Notes: generated from the sequence alone by a model not told the origin. A stretch of 64,000 nt of DNA from Hydractinia symbiolongicarpus (GCF_029227915.1 NC_079877.1:29909851-29973850); one strand, 5' to 3'. Shown: positions 20,702 through 32,601, numbered from the stretch's first letter. A program made the numbers and translations.

Positions 20702-20783
20702 GGCAGGATGGCCGAGCGGTCTAAGGCGCTGGTTTAAGGCACCAGTCACTTCGGTGTCGCGAGTTCGAATCTCGCTCCTGTCA
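20702..20783 (+). tRNA. tRNA-Leu-AAG: tRNA-Leu (AAG)
   Basis: Only a variable-arm G to T change; a T4 tract follows. Confidence 0.85.
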
Positions 20784-20785
20784 TC

Positions 20786-20789
20786 TTTT
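20786..20789 (+). terminator. Pol III oligo-T terminator (T4)
   Basis: Four T just 3' of the AAG-slot gene; one of only two oligo-T-bearing AAG slots seen after 10.7 kb. Confidence 0.55.
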
Positions 20790-21294
20790 ATCACATGACC
20801 GGAAATGTCCTCGGACAGAGAATATTGATTACGCTTAAAAACTTCGTCCCCAGACAGACGCAAATTGTAGAAAAAGTATAATTAACAAGTCTTTGTCGCA
20901 TTGGGGAAAAATGTCACTTGTACCACTTGATTTTGCGGACAATTTCGTTTATTTTTCGAAACAGAGATCTAAAGCGTTAAAACGACAGGAGATTTGGATT
21001 TACAGCTTGTTAAGAGCGATAGTCCGAACGAAATTTTCTTACAGTCATGTTCAACATTTTTTTTGATAATTGCATAATTTTTAACATTTAACCCACAAGA
21101 GTATAATTTTCGGCGTTTCATTATTGTACCCACGCAATGTGAACTTGTCAAAGTTTACTTGTCAAGGGACAGACTTAGGACTTCGGATCTTAGGTTAGTT
21201 GGTTAGAGCAAAAACCTTCTTGCTAATGTCAGAATAAGCCATTTTTGGTTTACTTGAAATTTTTTGGGACGGGGATTTTATATCTTAAAAAATA

Positions 21295-21376
21295 GGCATG
21301 ATGGCCGAGCGGTCTAAGGCTCTGGTTTTAGGCACCAGTCACTTCGGTTGCGCGAGTTCGAATCTCGCTCCTGTCA
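21295..21376 (+). tRNA. tRNA-Leu-TAG: tRNA-Leu (UAG), acceptor mismatch
   Basis: G5 to T opposite C68, G26 to T; T arm is intact, unlike 17060. Confidence 0.58.
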
Positions 21377-21761
21377 ACTAATCATACATGTCTGAAAAGG
21401 TACGTTGGACAAACGTTTTTATTTCCGGTTAAATATTTTGCCTAGAAAAATGCGCGAACGTTTAAAAAGGATGTTTCATAAGTTTCGCTTCCATGCAGGA
21501 CGGGATCGCTAAAACTGCTTGACTTTGCAGGTAATTCCGCCCACAATCAGGCAAAACTCTCTAAATTGATGAAAAGTCACGGGACGAATACACTTGCAAT
21601 GGAATGTGCAGAGCTGGTTGGGTATCAATGTATTATTTTGCGTCACTTACTTATTTGAATTTTTCATACATTTCGGTCATTTTTACATGTCATCTAGTGC
21701 TTAAATACGCGTAAATAATATTTTTTCTGCACGCTCGTCCACATTATGTATTTGAAAAACA

Positions 21762-21843
21762 GGCAGGATGGCCGAGCGGTCTAAGGCGCTGGTTTAAGGC
21801 ACCAGTCACTTCGGTGGCGCGAGTTCGAATCTCGCTCTTGTCA
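21762..21843 (+). tRNA. tRNA-Leu-AAG: tRNA-Leu (AAG)
   Basis: Consensus except acceptor G5-U68 wobble. Confidence 0.85.
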
Positions 21844-22354
21844 TCTTATATCGCATGTTCGGAAATGTCCTCGGACAGAGGATATTGATTGCGCTTAAAA
21901 ACTTCGTCCCCAGACAGACTCAAATTGTAGAAAAACTATAATTAACAAGTCTTTGTCGCATTGGGGAAAAATGTCACTTGTACCACTTGATTTTGCGGAC
22001 AATTTCGTTTATTTTTCGAAACAGAGATCTAAAGCGTTAAAACGACAGGAGATTTGGATTTACAGCTTGTTAAGAGCGATAGTCCGAACTAAATGTTCTT
22101 ACAGTCATGTTCAACATTTTTCTTGATAATTGCATAATTTTTAACATTTAACCCACAAGAGTATAATTTTCGGCGTTTCATTATTGTACCCACGCAATGT
22201 GAACTTGTCAAAGTTTACTTGTCAAGGGACAGACTTAGGACTTCGGATCTTAGGTTAATTGGTTAGAGCAAAAACCTTCCTGCTAATGTCAGAATAAGCC
22301 ATTTTTGGTTTACTTGAACTTTTTTGGGACGGGGATTTTATATCTTAAAAAGTA

Positions 22355-22436
22355 GGCAGGATGGCGGAGCGGTCTAAGGCGCTGGTTTTAGGCACCAGTC
22401 ACTTCGGTGGCGCGAGTTCAATTCTCGCTCCTGTCA
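22355..22436 (+). tRNA. tRNA-Leu-TAG: tRNA-Leu (UAG), D-stem mismatch
   Basis: C12 to G mismatch and T-loop TTCAATT. Confidence 0.6.
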
Positions 22437-22820
22437 ACTAATCATACATGTCTGAAAAGTACGTCTGACAAAAGTTTTTATCTCCGCTTAACTATTTTGC
22501 CTAGAAAAATGCGCGAACGTTTAAAAAGGATGTTTCATAAGTTTCGCTTCCATGCAGGACGGGATCGCTTAAACTGCTTGACTTTGCAGGTAATTCTGCC
22601 CACAATCAGGCAAAACTCTCTAAATTGATAAAAAGTCACGGGACGAATACACTTGCAATGGAATGTGCAAAGCCAGTTGGGTATCAATGTATTATTTTGC
22701 GTCACTCACTTATTTGAATTTTTCATACATTTCGGTCATTTTTACATGTCATCTAGTGCTTAAATACGCGTAAATAATATTTTTTCTGCACGCTCGTCCA
22801 CATAATGTATTTGAAAAACC

Positions 22821-22902
22821 GGCAGGATGGCCGAGCGGTCTAAGGCGCTGGTTTAAGGCACCAGTCACTTCGGTGGCGCGAGTTCGAATCTCGCTCCTGT
22901 CA
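22821..22902 (+). tRNA. tRNA-Leu-AAG: tRNA-Leu (AAG), consensus
   Basis: Exact consensus with a T4 tract just downstream. Confidence 0.9.
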
Positions 22903-22904
22903 TC

Positions 22905-22908
22905 TTTT
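22905..22908 (+). terminator. Pol III oligo-T terminator (T4)
   Basis: Four T just 3' of the AAG-slot gene. Confidence 0.55.
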
Positions 22909-23413
22909 ATCACATGAACGGAAATGTCCTCGGACAGAGAATATTGATTACGCTTAAAAACTTCGTCCCCAGACAGACGCAAATTGTAGAAAAAGTATAA
23001 TTAACAAGTATTTGTCGCATTGGGGAAAAATGTCACTTGTACCACTTAATTTTGCGGACAATTTCGTTTATTTTTCGAAACAGAGATCTAAAGCGTTAAA
23101 ACGACAGGAAATTTGGATTTACAGCTTGTTAAGAGCGATAGTCCGAACGAAATGTACTTACAGTCATGTTCAACATTTTTTTTGATAATTGCATAAATTT
23201 TAACATTTAACCCACAAGAGTATAATTTTCGGCGTTTCATTATTGTACCCACGCAATGTGAACTTGTCAAAGTTTACTTGTCAAGGGACAGACTTAGGAC
23301 TTCGGATCTTAGGTTAATTGGTTAGAGCAAAAACCTTCCTGCTAATGTCAGAATAAGCCATTTTTGGTTTACTTGAACTTTTTTGGGACGGGGATTTTAT
23401 ATCTTAAAAAGTA

Positions 23414-23491
23414 GGCAGGATGGCCGAGCGGTCTAAGGCGCTGGTCTTACCAGTCACTTCGGTGGCGCGAGTTCGAATCTCGCTCCTGTCA
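23414..23491 (+). pseudogene. tRNA-Leu pseudogene, anticodon-loop deletion
   Basis: UAG slot, 78 nt. The anticodon arm reads CTGGT-CTT-ACCAG: the stem remains but four bases including the anticodon are missing, leaving a 3-nt loop. It cannot decode. The rest is consensus, so promoter boxes survive and it could still be transcribed. Confidence 0.9.
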
Positions 23492-23875
23492 ACTAATCAT
23501 ACATGTCTGAAAAGTAGGTCAGACAAAAGTTTTTATCTCCGCTTAAATATTTTGCCTAGAAAAATGCGCGAACGTTTAAAAAGGATGTTTCATAAGTTTC
23601 GCTTCCATGCAGGACAGGATCGCTAAAACTGCTTGAATTTGCAGGTAATTCCGCCCACAATCAGGCAAAACTCTCTAAATTGATGAAAAGTCACGGGACG
23701 AATACACTTGCAATGGAATGTGCAGAGCTGGTTGGGTATCAATGTATTATTTTGCGTCACTTACTTATTTGAATTTTTCATACATTTCGGTAATTTTTAC
23801 ATGTCATCTAGTGCTTAAATACGCGTAAATAATATTTTTTCTGCACGCTCGTCCACATTATGTATTTGAAAAACC

Positions 23876-23957
23876 GGCAGGATGGCCGAGCGGTCTAAGG
23901 CGCTGGTTTAAGGCACCAGTCAATTCGGTGGCGCGAGTTCGAATCTCGCTCTTGTCA
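23876..23957 (+). tRNA. tRNA-Leu-AAG: tRNA-Leu (AAG)
   Basis: One variable-arm change (cac to caa) and acceptor G5-U68 wobble. Confidence 0.75.
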
Positions 23958-24442
23958 TCTTATATCGCATGTTCGGAAATGTCCTCGGACAGAGGATATT
24001 GATTGCGCTTAAAAACTGAAAAAGTATAATTAACAAGTCTTCGTCGCATTGGGGAAAAATGGCACTTGTACCACTTGATTTTGCGGACAATTTCGTTTAT
24101 TTTTCGAAACAGAGATCTAAAGCGTTAAAACGACAGGAGATTTGGATTTACAGCTTGTTAAGAGCGATAGTCCGAACGAAATGTTCTTACAGTCATGTTC
24201 AACATTTTTTTTGATAATTGCATAATTCTTAACATTTAACCCACAAGAGTATAATTTTCGGCGTTTCATTATTGTACCCACGCAATGTGAACTTGTCAAA
24301 GTTTACTTGTCAAGGGACAGACTTAGGACTTCGGATCTTAGGTTAATTGGTTAGAGCAAAAACCTTCCTGCTAATGTCAGAATAAGCCATTTTTGGTTTA
24401 CTTGAACTTTTTTGGGACGGGGATTTTATATCTTAAAAAGTA

Positions 24443-24524
24443 GGCAGGATGGCCGAGCGGTCTAAGGCTCTGGTTTTAGGCACCAGTCACTTCGGTGGCG
24501 CGAGTTCGAATCTCGCTCCTGTCA
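24443..24524 (+). tRNA. tRNA-Leu-TAG: tRNA-Leu (UAG)
   Basis: Only G26 to T differs from consensus. Confidence 0.83.
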
Positions 24525-24908
24525 ACTAATCATACATGTCTGAAAAGTACGTCAGGCAAAAGTTTTTATCTCCGCTTAAATATTTTGCCTAGAAAAATGC
24601 GCGAACATTTAAAAAGGATGTTTCATAAGTTTCACTTCCATGCAGGACGGGATCGCTAAAACTGCTTGACTTTGCAGGTAATTCCGCCCACAATCAGGCA
24701 AAACTCTCTAAATTGATGAAAAGTCACGGGACGAATACACTTGCAATGGAATGTGCAGAGCTGGTTGGGTATCAATGTATTATTTTGCGTCACTTACTTA
24801 TTTGAATTTTTCATACATTTCGGTCATTTTTACATGTCATCTAGTGCTTAAATACGCGTAAATAATATTTTTTCCGCACGCTCGTCCACATTATGTATTT
24901 GAAAAACC

Positions 24909-24990
24909 GGCAGCATGGCCGAGCGGTCTAAGGCGCTGGTTTAAGGCACCAGTCACTTCGGTGGCGTGAGTTCGAATCTCGCTATTGTCA
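24909..24990 (+). tRNA. tRNA-Leu (AAG), broken acceptor pair
   Basis: G6 to C and C67 to A (C-A mismatch), plus a T-stem change giving 'gtgag'. Anticodon AAG retained. Confidence 0.5.
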
Positions 24991-25475
24991 TCTTATATCG
25001 CATGTTCGGAAATGTCCTCGGACAGAGGATATTGATTGCGCTTAAAAACTGAAAAAGTATAATTAACAAGTCTTCGTCGCATTGGGGAAAAATGACACTT
25101 GTACTACTTGATTTTGCGGAACATTTCCTTTATTTTTCGAAACAGAGATCTAAAGCGTTTAAACGACAGGAGATTTGGATTTACAGCTTGTTAAGAGCGA
25201 TAGTCCGAATGAAACGGTCTTACAGTCATGTTCAACATTTTTTTTGATAATTGCATAATTTTTAACATTTAACCCACAAGAGTATAATTTTCGGCGTTTC
25301 ATTATTGTACGCACGCAATGTGAACTTGTCAAAGTTTACTTGTCAACGGACAGACTTAGGACTTAGGATCTTAGGTTAATTGGTTAGAGCAAAAACCTTC
25401 CTGCTAATGTCAGAATAAGCCATTTTTGGTTTACTTGAACTTTTTTGGGACGGGGATTTTATATCTTAAAAAGTA

Positions 25476-25557
25476 GGCAGGATGGCCGAGCGGTCTAAGA
25501 CTCTGGTTTTAGGCACCAATCACTTCGGTGGCGCGAGTTCGAATCTCGCTCCTGTCA
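25476..25557 (+). tRNA. tRNA-Leu (UAG), D- and anticodon-stem mismatches
   Basis: G24 to A breaks a D-stem pair, G26 to T, and G43 to A breaks the first anticodon-stem pair. Confidence 0.5.
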
Positions 25558-25941
25558 ACTAATCATACATGTCTGAAAAGTAAGTCAGGCAAAAGTTTTT
25601 ATCTCCGCTTAAATATTTTGCCTAGAAAAATGCGCGAACGTTTAAAAAGGATGTTTCATAAGTTTCGCTTCCATGCAGGACGGGATCGCTAAAACTGCTT
25701 GACTTTGCAGGTAATTCCGCCCACAATCAGGCAAAACTCTCTAAATTGATGAAAAGTCACGGGACGAATACACTTGCAATGGAATGTGCAGAGCTGGTTG
25801 GGTATCAATGTATTATTTTGCGTCACTTACTTATTTGAATTTTTCATACATTTCGGTCATTTTTACATGTCATCTAGTGCTTAAATACGCGTAAATAATA
25901 TTTTTTCCGCACGCTCGTCCACATTATGTATTTGAAAAGCC

Positions 25942-26023
25942 GGCAGGATGGCCGAGCGGTCTAAGGCGCTGGTTTAAGGCACCAGTCACTTCGGTGGCGT
26001 GAGTTCGAATCTCGCTATTGTCA
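25942..26023 (+). tRNA. tRNA-Leu-AAG: tRNA-Leu (AAG), acceptor mismatch
   Basis: C67 to A opposite G6, and the T-stem 'gtgag' change shared with 24909; 5' acceptor strand is consensus. Confidence 0.55.
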
Positions 26024-26509
26024 TCTTATATCGCATGTTCGGAAATGTCCTCGGACAGAGGATATTGATTGCGCTTAAAAACTGAAAAAGTATAATTAAC
26101 AAGTCTTCGTCGCATTGGGGAAAAATGGCACTTGTACCACTTCATTTTGCGGAACATTTCGTTTAATTTTCGAAACAGAGCTCTAAAGCGGTTAAACGAC
26201 AGGAGATTTGGATTAACAACTTGTTAAGAGCGATAGTCTGAATGAAACGGTCTTACAGTCATGTTCAACATTTTTCTTGATAATTGCAAAAGTTTTTAAC
26301 ATTTAACCCACAAGAGTATAATTTTTGGCGCTTCATTATTGTACCCACGCAATGTGAACTTGTCAAAGTTTACTTGTCAAGGGACAGACTTAGGACTTCG
26401 GATCTTAGGTTAATTGGTTAGAGCAAAAATCTTCCTGCTAATGTCAGAATAAGCCATTTTTGGTTTACTTGAACTTTTTTGGGACGGGAATTTTATATCT
26501 TAAAAAGAA

Positions 26510-26591
26510 GGCAGGATGGCCGAGTGGTCTATGGCGCTGGTTTTAGGCACCAGTCACTTCGGTGGCGCAAGTTTGAATCTCGCTCCTGTCA
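26510..26591 (+). tRNA. tRNA-Leu-TAG: tRNA-Leu (UAG) in a recombinant half-unit
   Basis: UAG-type 5' flank with AAG-type 3' flank; next UAG slot is 592 bp on. D-loop changes, T-stem GCAAG mismatch and T-loop TTTGAAT suggest reduced function. Confidence 0.55.
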
Positions 26592-27101
26592 TCTTATATC
26601 GCATGTCCAGAAATGTCCTCGGACAGAGGATATTGATTGCGCTTAAAAACTTCGTCCCCAGAAAGACGCAAATTTTAAAAAAGTATAATTAACAAGTCTT
26701 CGTCGCATTGGGGAAAAATGGCACTTGTACCACTTGATTTTGCGGAACATTTCCTTTATTTTTCGAAACAGAGATCTAAAGCGTTTAAACGACAGGAGAT
26801 TTGGATTTACAGCTTGTTAAGAGCGATAGTCCGAATGAAACGGTCTTACAGTCATGTTCAACATTTTTCTTGATAATTGCATAATTTTTAACATTTAACC
26901 CACAAGAGTATAATTTTCGGCGTTTCATTATTGTACCCACGCAATGTGAACTTGTCAAAGTTTACTTGTCAACGGACAGACTTAGGACTTCGGATCTTAG
27001 GTGAATTGGTTAGAGCAAAAACCTTCCTGCTAATGTCAGAATAAGCCATTTTTGGTTTACTTGAACTTTTTTGGGACGGGGATTTTATATCTTAAAAAGA
27101 A

Positions 27102-27183
27102 GGCAGGATGGCCGAGCGGTCTAAGGCTCTGGTTTTAGGCACCAGTCACTTCGGTGGCGCGGGTTTGAATCTCGCTCCTGTCA
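27102..27183 (+). tRNA. tRNA-Leu-TAG: tRNA-Leu (UAG), B-box variant
   Basis: G26 to T, T-stem GCGGG (G-U with CTCGC) and T-loop TTTGAAT. Confidence 0.55.
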
Positions 27184-27555
27184 ACTAATCATTCATGTCT
27201 GAAAAATACGTCGGACAAACGTTTTTATTCCCGCTTAACTATTTCGCCTAGAAAAATGCGCGAACGTTTAAAAAGGATGTTTCACAAGTTTCGCTTGCAT
27301 GCAGGACGGGATCGCTAAAATTGCTTGACTGTGCAGGTAATTCCGCCCACAATCAGGAAAAACTCCGTAAATTTATGAAAAGTCACGGGACGAATACACT
27401 TGCAATGGAATGTGCAGAGCTGGTTGGGTATCAACGTATTATTTTGCGTCACTTACTTATTTGAATTTTTTATACTTTTCGGTCATTTTTACGTGTCATC
27501 TAGTGCTTAAATACGCGTAAATGCTATTTTCTCTGCACGCTTGTCTGCATTATGT

Positions 27556-27637
27556 ATTAGGATAGCCGAGCGGTCTAAGGCGCTGGTTTAAGGCACCAGT
27601 CACTTCGGTGGCGCGAGTTCGAATCTCGCTCCTGTCA
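27556..27637 (+). pseudogene. tRNA-Leu (AAG) pseudogene, 5' end replaced
   Basis: A small upstream deletion removed 'gaaaaaccgggc', so positions 1-3 are ATT instead of GGC and cannot pair with GTC at 70-72. From position 4 on it matches consensus (with G9 to A), including anticodon AAG. Confidence 0.75.
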
Positions 27638-28111
27638 TCTTATATTGCATGACCGGAAATGTCCTCGGACAGAGAATATTAATTACGCTTAAAAACTTCG
27701 TCCCCAGGCAGACGCAAATTTTAGAAAAAGTTTAATTAACAAGTCGTTGTCGAATTTGGGAGAAATGTCACTTGTACCACTTGATTTTGCGGAACATTTC
27801 GTTTATTTTTCGAAACAGAGGTCTAAAGCGTTTAAACAACAGGAGAATTGGATTAACAGCTTGTTAAAAGCGATAGTCCGAATGAAACGGTCTTACAGTC
27901 ATGTTCAACATTTTTCTTGATAATTGCATAAGTTTTTAACATTTAACCCACAAGAGTATAATTTTCGACGTTTCATTATTGTACCCACGCAATGTGAACT
28001 TGTCAAAGTTTACTTGTCAAGGGACAGACTTAGGACTTCGGATCTTAGGTTAATTGGTTAGAGCAAAAACCATCCTGCTAATGTCAGAATAAGCTATTTT
28101 TGGTTTACTTG

Positions 28112-28134
28112 AACTTTTTTTGTTTTTCTTTAGG
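28112..28134 (+). other. Pyrimidine-rich micro-insertion in spacer
   Basis: Where other units read 'gaacttttttgggacgggg', this one has about 13 extra bases ('tgtttttctttag'). Origin unknown; probably slippage. Confidence 0.5.
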
Positions 28135-28160
28135 ACGGGGATTTTAAATCTTAAAAAGTA

Positions 28161-28242
28161 GGCAGGATGGCCGAGCGGTCTAAGGCGCTGGTTTTAGGCA
28201 CCAGTCTCTTCGGTGGCGCGAGTTCGAATCTCGCTCCTGTCA
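28161..28242 (+). tRNA. tRNA-Leu-TAG: tRNA-Leu (UAG)
   Basis: One variable-arm change ('gtctcttcgg'); otherwise consensus. Confidence 0.8.
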
Positions 28243-28627
28243 ACTAATAATACATGTCTGAAAAGTACGTCGGACAAACGTTTTTATTTCCACTTAACTA
28301 TTTCGCCTAGAAAAATGCGCGAACGTTTAAAAAGGATGTTTCACAAGTTTCGCTTGCAAGCAGGACGGGATCGCTAAAACTGCTTGACTGTGCAGGTAAT
28401 TCCGCCCACAACCAGGAAAAACTCTGTAAATTGATGAAAAGTCACGGGACGAATACACTTGCATTGGAATGTGCAGAGCTGGTTGAGTATCATCGTATTA
28501 TTTTGCGTCACTTACTTATTTGAATTTTTCATACATTTCGGTCATTTTTACATGTCATCTAGTGCTTAAACACGCGTAAATACTATTTTCTCTGCACGCT
28601 CGTCGACATTATGTATTTGAATAACCG

Positions 28628-28709
28628 GACAGGATTGCCGAGCGGTCTAAGGCACTAGTTTAAGGCACCAGTCACTTCTGTAGCGCGAGTTCGAAACTCG
28701 CTCCTGTCA
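28628..28709 (+). tRNA. tRNA-Leu (AAG), several changes
   Basis: G2 to A turns the G2-U71 wobble into A-U. G9 to T, G26 to A, and G29 to A (mismatch with C41) also occur, with variable-arm changes. Anticodon AAG. Confidence 0.5.
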
Positions 28710-29221
28710 TCTTATATCGCATGACCGGAAATGTCCTCGGACAGAGAATATTAATTACGCTTAAAAACTTCGTCCCCATACAGACGCAAATTTTAGAAAA
28801 AGTATAATTAACAAGTCGTTGTCGCATTGGGGAAAAATGTCACTTGTGCCACTTGATATTGCGGAACATTTCGTTTATTTTTCGAAACAGAGATCTAAAG
28901 CGTTTAAACAACAGGAGAATTGGATTAACAGCTTGTTAAGAGCGATAGTCCGAATGAAACGGTCTTACAGTCATGTTCAACATTTTTCTTGATAATTGCA
29001 TAAGTTCTTAACATTTAACCCACAAGAGTATAATTTTTGGCGTTTCATTATTGTACCCAACCAATGTGAACTTGTCAAAGTTTACTTGTCAAGGGACAGA
29101 CTTAGGACTTCGGATCTTAGGTTAATTGGTTAGAACAAAAACCTTCCTGCTAATGTCAGAATAAGCCATTTTTGGTTTACTTGAACTTTTTTGGGACGGG
29201 CATTTTATATCTTAAAAAGAA

Positions 29222-29303
29222 GGCAGAATGGCCCAGCGGTCTATGGCGCTCGTTTTATGCACCAGTCACTTCGGTGGCGCGAGTTCGAATCTCGCTCCTG
29301 TCA
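29222..29303 (+). tRNA. tRNA-Leu-derived gene with UAU anticodon, half-unit
   Basis: Loop TTTATGC: G36 to T changes anticodon TAG to TAT (AUA, isoleucine) on a leucine-tRNA body with the long variable arm. G29 to C gives one mismatch in CTCGT/ACCAG. G6 to A mismatches C67, and there are D-loop changes. The 3' flank is AAG-type, so it is also a recombinant half-unit. Probably a pseudogene; if charged with leucine it would mistranslate AUA. Confidence 0.55.
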
Positions 29304-29812
29304 TCTTATATCGCAAGTCCGGATATGTCCTCGGACAGAGGATATTGATTGCGCTTAAAAACTTCGTCCCCAGAAAGACGCAAATTTCAAAAAAGTATAA
29401 TTAACAAGTCTTCGTCGCATTGGGGAAAAATGGCACTTGTACCACTTGATTTTGCGGAACATTTCCTTTATTTTTCGAAACAGAGATCTAAAGCGTTTAA
29501 ACGACAGGAGATTTGGATTTACAGCTTGTTAAGAGCGATAGTCCGAATGAAACGGTCTTACAGTCATGTTCAACATTTTTCTTGATAATTGCATAATTTT
29601 ATCATTTAACCCACAAGAGTATAATTTTCGGCGTTTCATTATTGTACCCACGCAATGTGAACTTGTCAAAGTTTACTTGTCAACGGACAGACTTAGGACT
29701 TCGGATCTTAGGTTAATTGGTTAGGGCAAAAACCTTCCTGCTAATGTCAGAATAAGCCATTTTTGGTTTACTTGAACTTTTTTGGGACGGGGATTTTATA
29801 TCTTAAAAAGAA

Positions 29813-29894
29813 AGCAGGATGGCCGAGCGGTCTAAGGCGCTGGTTTTAGGCACCAGTCACTTCGGTGGCGCGAGTTCGAATCTCGCTCCTGTCA
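29813..29894 (+). tRNA. tRNA-Leu-TAG: tRNA-Leu (UAG), G1 lost
   Basis: G1 to A mismatches C72; all other positions are consensus. Confidence 0.7.
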
Positions 29895-30279
29895 ACTAAT
29901 AATACATGTCTGAAAAGTACGTCGGACAAACGTTTTTATTTCCGCTTAACTATTTTGCCTAGAAAAATGCGCGAACGTTCAAAAAGGATGTTTCACAAGT
30001 TTTGCTTGCATGTAGGACGGGATCGCTAAAACTGCTTGACTTTGCAGGTAATTCCGCCCACAATCAGGCAAAACTCTCTAAATTGATGAAAAGTCACGGG
30101 ACGAATACACTTGCAATGGAATGTGCAAAGCTGGTTGGGTATCAACGTATTATGTTGCGTCACTTACTTATTTGAATTTTTCATACATTTCGGTCATTTT
30201 TACATGTCATCTAGTGCTTAAATACGCGTAAATACTATTTTTTCCGCAAGCTCGTCCATATTATGTATTTGCAAAACCG

Positions 30280-30361
30280 GGCAGGATAGCCGAGCGGTCT
30301 AAGGCGCTGATTTAAGGCACCAGTCACTTCGGTGGCGCGAGTTCGAATCTCGCTCCTGTCA
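30280..30361 (+). tRNA. tRNA-Leu-AAG: tRNA-Leu (AAG), anticodon-stem mismatch
   Basis: G9 to A, and G30 to A opposite C40. Confidence 0.6.
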
Positions 30362-30870
30362 TCTTATATCGCATGTCCGGAAATGTCCTCGGACAGAGGA
30401 TATTGATTGCGCTTAAAAACTTCGTCCTCAGAAAGACGCAAATTTTAAAAAAGTATAATTAACAAGTCTTCGTCGCATTGGGGAAAAATGGCACTTGTAC
30501 CACTTGATTTTGCGGAGCATTTCCTTTATTCTTCGAAACAGAGATCTAAAGCGTTTAAACGACAGGAGATTTGGATTTACAGCTTGTTAAGAGCGATAGT
30601 ACGAATGAAACGGTCTTACAGTCATGTTCAACATTTTTCTTGATAATTGCATAATTTTATCATTTAACCCACAAGAGTATAATTTTCGGCGTTTCATTAT
30701 TGTACCCACGCAATGTGAACTTGTCAAAGTTTACTTGTCAACGGACAGACTTAGGACTTCGGATCTTAGGTTAATTGGTTAGAGCAAAAACCTTCCTGCT
30801 AATGTCAGAATAAGCCATTTTTGGTTTACTTGAACTTTTTTGGGACGGGGATTTTATATCTTAAAAAGAA

Positions 30871-30952
30871 GGCAGGATGGCGGAGCGGTCTAAGGCGCTG
30901 GTTTTAGGCACCAGTCACTTCGGTGGCGCGAGTTCGAATCTCGCTCCTGTCA
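30871..30952 (+). tRNA. tRNA-Leu-TAG: tRNA-Leu (UAG), D-stem mismatch
   Basis: C12 to G is the only change. Confidence 0.68.
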
Positions 30953-31337
30953 ACTAATAATACATGTCTGAAAAGTACGTCGGACAAACGTTTTTATTTC
31001 CGCTTAACTATTTTGCCTAGAAAAATGCGCAAACGTTCAAAAAGGATGTTTCACAAGTTTTGCTTGCATGTAGGACGGGATCGCTAAAACTGCTTGACTT
31101 TGCAGGTAATTCCGCCCACAATCAGGCAAAACTCTCTAAATTGATGAAAAGTCACGGGACGAATACACGTGCAATGGAATGTGCAAAGCTGGTTGGGTAT
31201 CAACGTATTATTTTGCGTCACTTACTTATTTGAATTTTTCATACATTTCGGTCATTTTTACATGTCATCTAGTGCTTAAATACGCGTAAATACTATTTTT
31301 TCCGCACGCTCGTCCATATTATGTATTTGCAAAACCG

Positions 31338-31419
31338 GGCAGGATAGCCGAGCGGTCTAAGGCGCTGGTTTAAGGCACCAGTCACTTCGGTGGCGCGAGT
31401 TCGAATCTCGCTCCTGTCA
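31338..31419 (+). tRNA. tRNA-Leu-AAG: tRNA-Leu (AAG)
   Basis: Consensus except G9 to A, shared by AAG slots from 30 to 39 kb. Confidence 0.85.
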
Positions 31420-31928
31420 TCTTATATCGCATGTCCGGAAATGTCCTCGGACAGAGGATATTGATTGCGCTTAAAAACTTCGTCCTCAGAAAGACGCAAA
31501 TTTTAAAAAAGTATAATTAACAAGTCTTCGTCGCATTGGGGAAAAATGGCACTTGTACCACTTGATTTTGCGGAACATTTCCTTTATTCTTCGAAACAGA
31601 GATCTAAAGCGTTTAAACGACAGGAGATTTGGATTTACAGCTTGTTAAGAGCATTAGTCCGAATGAAACGGTCTTACAGTCATGTTCAACATTTTTCTTG
31701 ATAATTGCATAATTTTATCATTTAACCCACAAGAGTATAATTTTCGGCGTTTCATTATTGTACCCAACCAATGTGAACTTGTCAAAGTTTACTTGTCAAG
31801 GGACAGACTTAGGACTTCGGATCTTAGGTTAATTGGTTAGAACAAAAACCTTCCTGCTAATGTCAGAATAAGCCATTTTTGGTTTACTTGAACTTTTTTG
31901 GGACGGGCATTTTATATCTTAAAAAGAA

Positions 31929-32010
31929 GGCAGAATGGCCCAGCGGTCTATGGCGCTCGTTTTATGCACCAGTCACTTCGGTGGCGCGAGTTCGAATCTC
32001 GCTCCTGTCA
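31929..32010 (+). tRNA. tRNA-Leu-derived gene with UAU anticodon, duplicate
   Basis: Identical in kind to 29222: TTTATGC loop, C29, A6 and AAG-type 3' flank. Confidence 0.55.
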
Positions 32011-32519
32011 TCTTATATCGCAAGTCCGGATATGTCCTCGGACAGAGGATATTGATTGCGCTTAAAAACTTCGTCCCCAGAAAGACGCAAATTTCAAAAA
32101 AGTATAATTAACAAGTCTTCGTCGCATTGGGGAAAAATGGCACTTGTACCACTTGATTTTGCGGAACATTTCCTTTATTTTTCGAAACAGAGATCTAAAG
32201 CGTTTAAACGACAGGAGATTTGGATTTACAGCTTGTTAAGAGCGATAGTCCGAATGAAACGGTCTTACAGTCATGTTCAACATTTTTCTTGATAATTGCA
32301 TAATTTTATCATTTAACCCACAAGAGTATAATTTTCGGCGTTTCATTATTGTACCCACGCAATGTGAACTTGTCAAAGTTTACTTGTCAACGGACAGACT
32401 TAGGACTTCGGATCTTAGGTTAATTGGTTAGAGCAAAAACCTTCCTGCTAATGTCAGAATAAGCCATTTTTGGTTTACTTGAACTTTTTTGGGACGGGGA
32501 TTTTATATCTTAAAAAGAA

Positions 32520-32601
32520 AGCAGGATGGCCGAGCGGTCTAAGGCGCTGGTTTTAGGCACCAGTCACTTCGGTGGCGCGAGTTCGAATCTCGCTCCTGTC
32601 A
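32520..32601 (+). tRNA. tRNA-Leu-TAG: tRNA-Leu (UAG), G1 lost
   Basis: Duplicate of 29813. Confidence 0.7.

Larger units (their letters stand above)
29041..31747 (+). repeat. Left copy of 2,707-bp tandem duplication
   Basis: Contains a half-unit plus two full units and is nearly identical to 31748-34454. The left start carries 'acccaaccaatgtg', reappearing at 31763 exactly where the right copy begins, while the sequence after the right copy reads 'acccacgcaatgtg'. Confidence 0.85.

Noticed and set aside
28112-28134. Polypyrimidine-AG insertion as a new 3' splice site
   Set aside because: It looks like a splice acceptor by composition only; there is no exon or transcript unit here.
29349-29585. 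78-codon frame (and 32056, 45349) containing FSKQRSKAFKRQEIW
   Set aside because: Spacer sequence after AAG slots. The frame is interrupted or shifted in most units and the two identical copies come from the 2,707-bp duplication.
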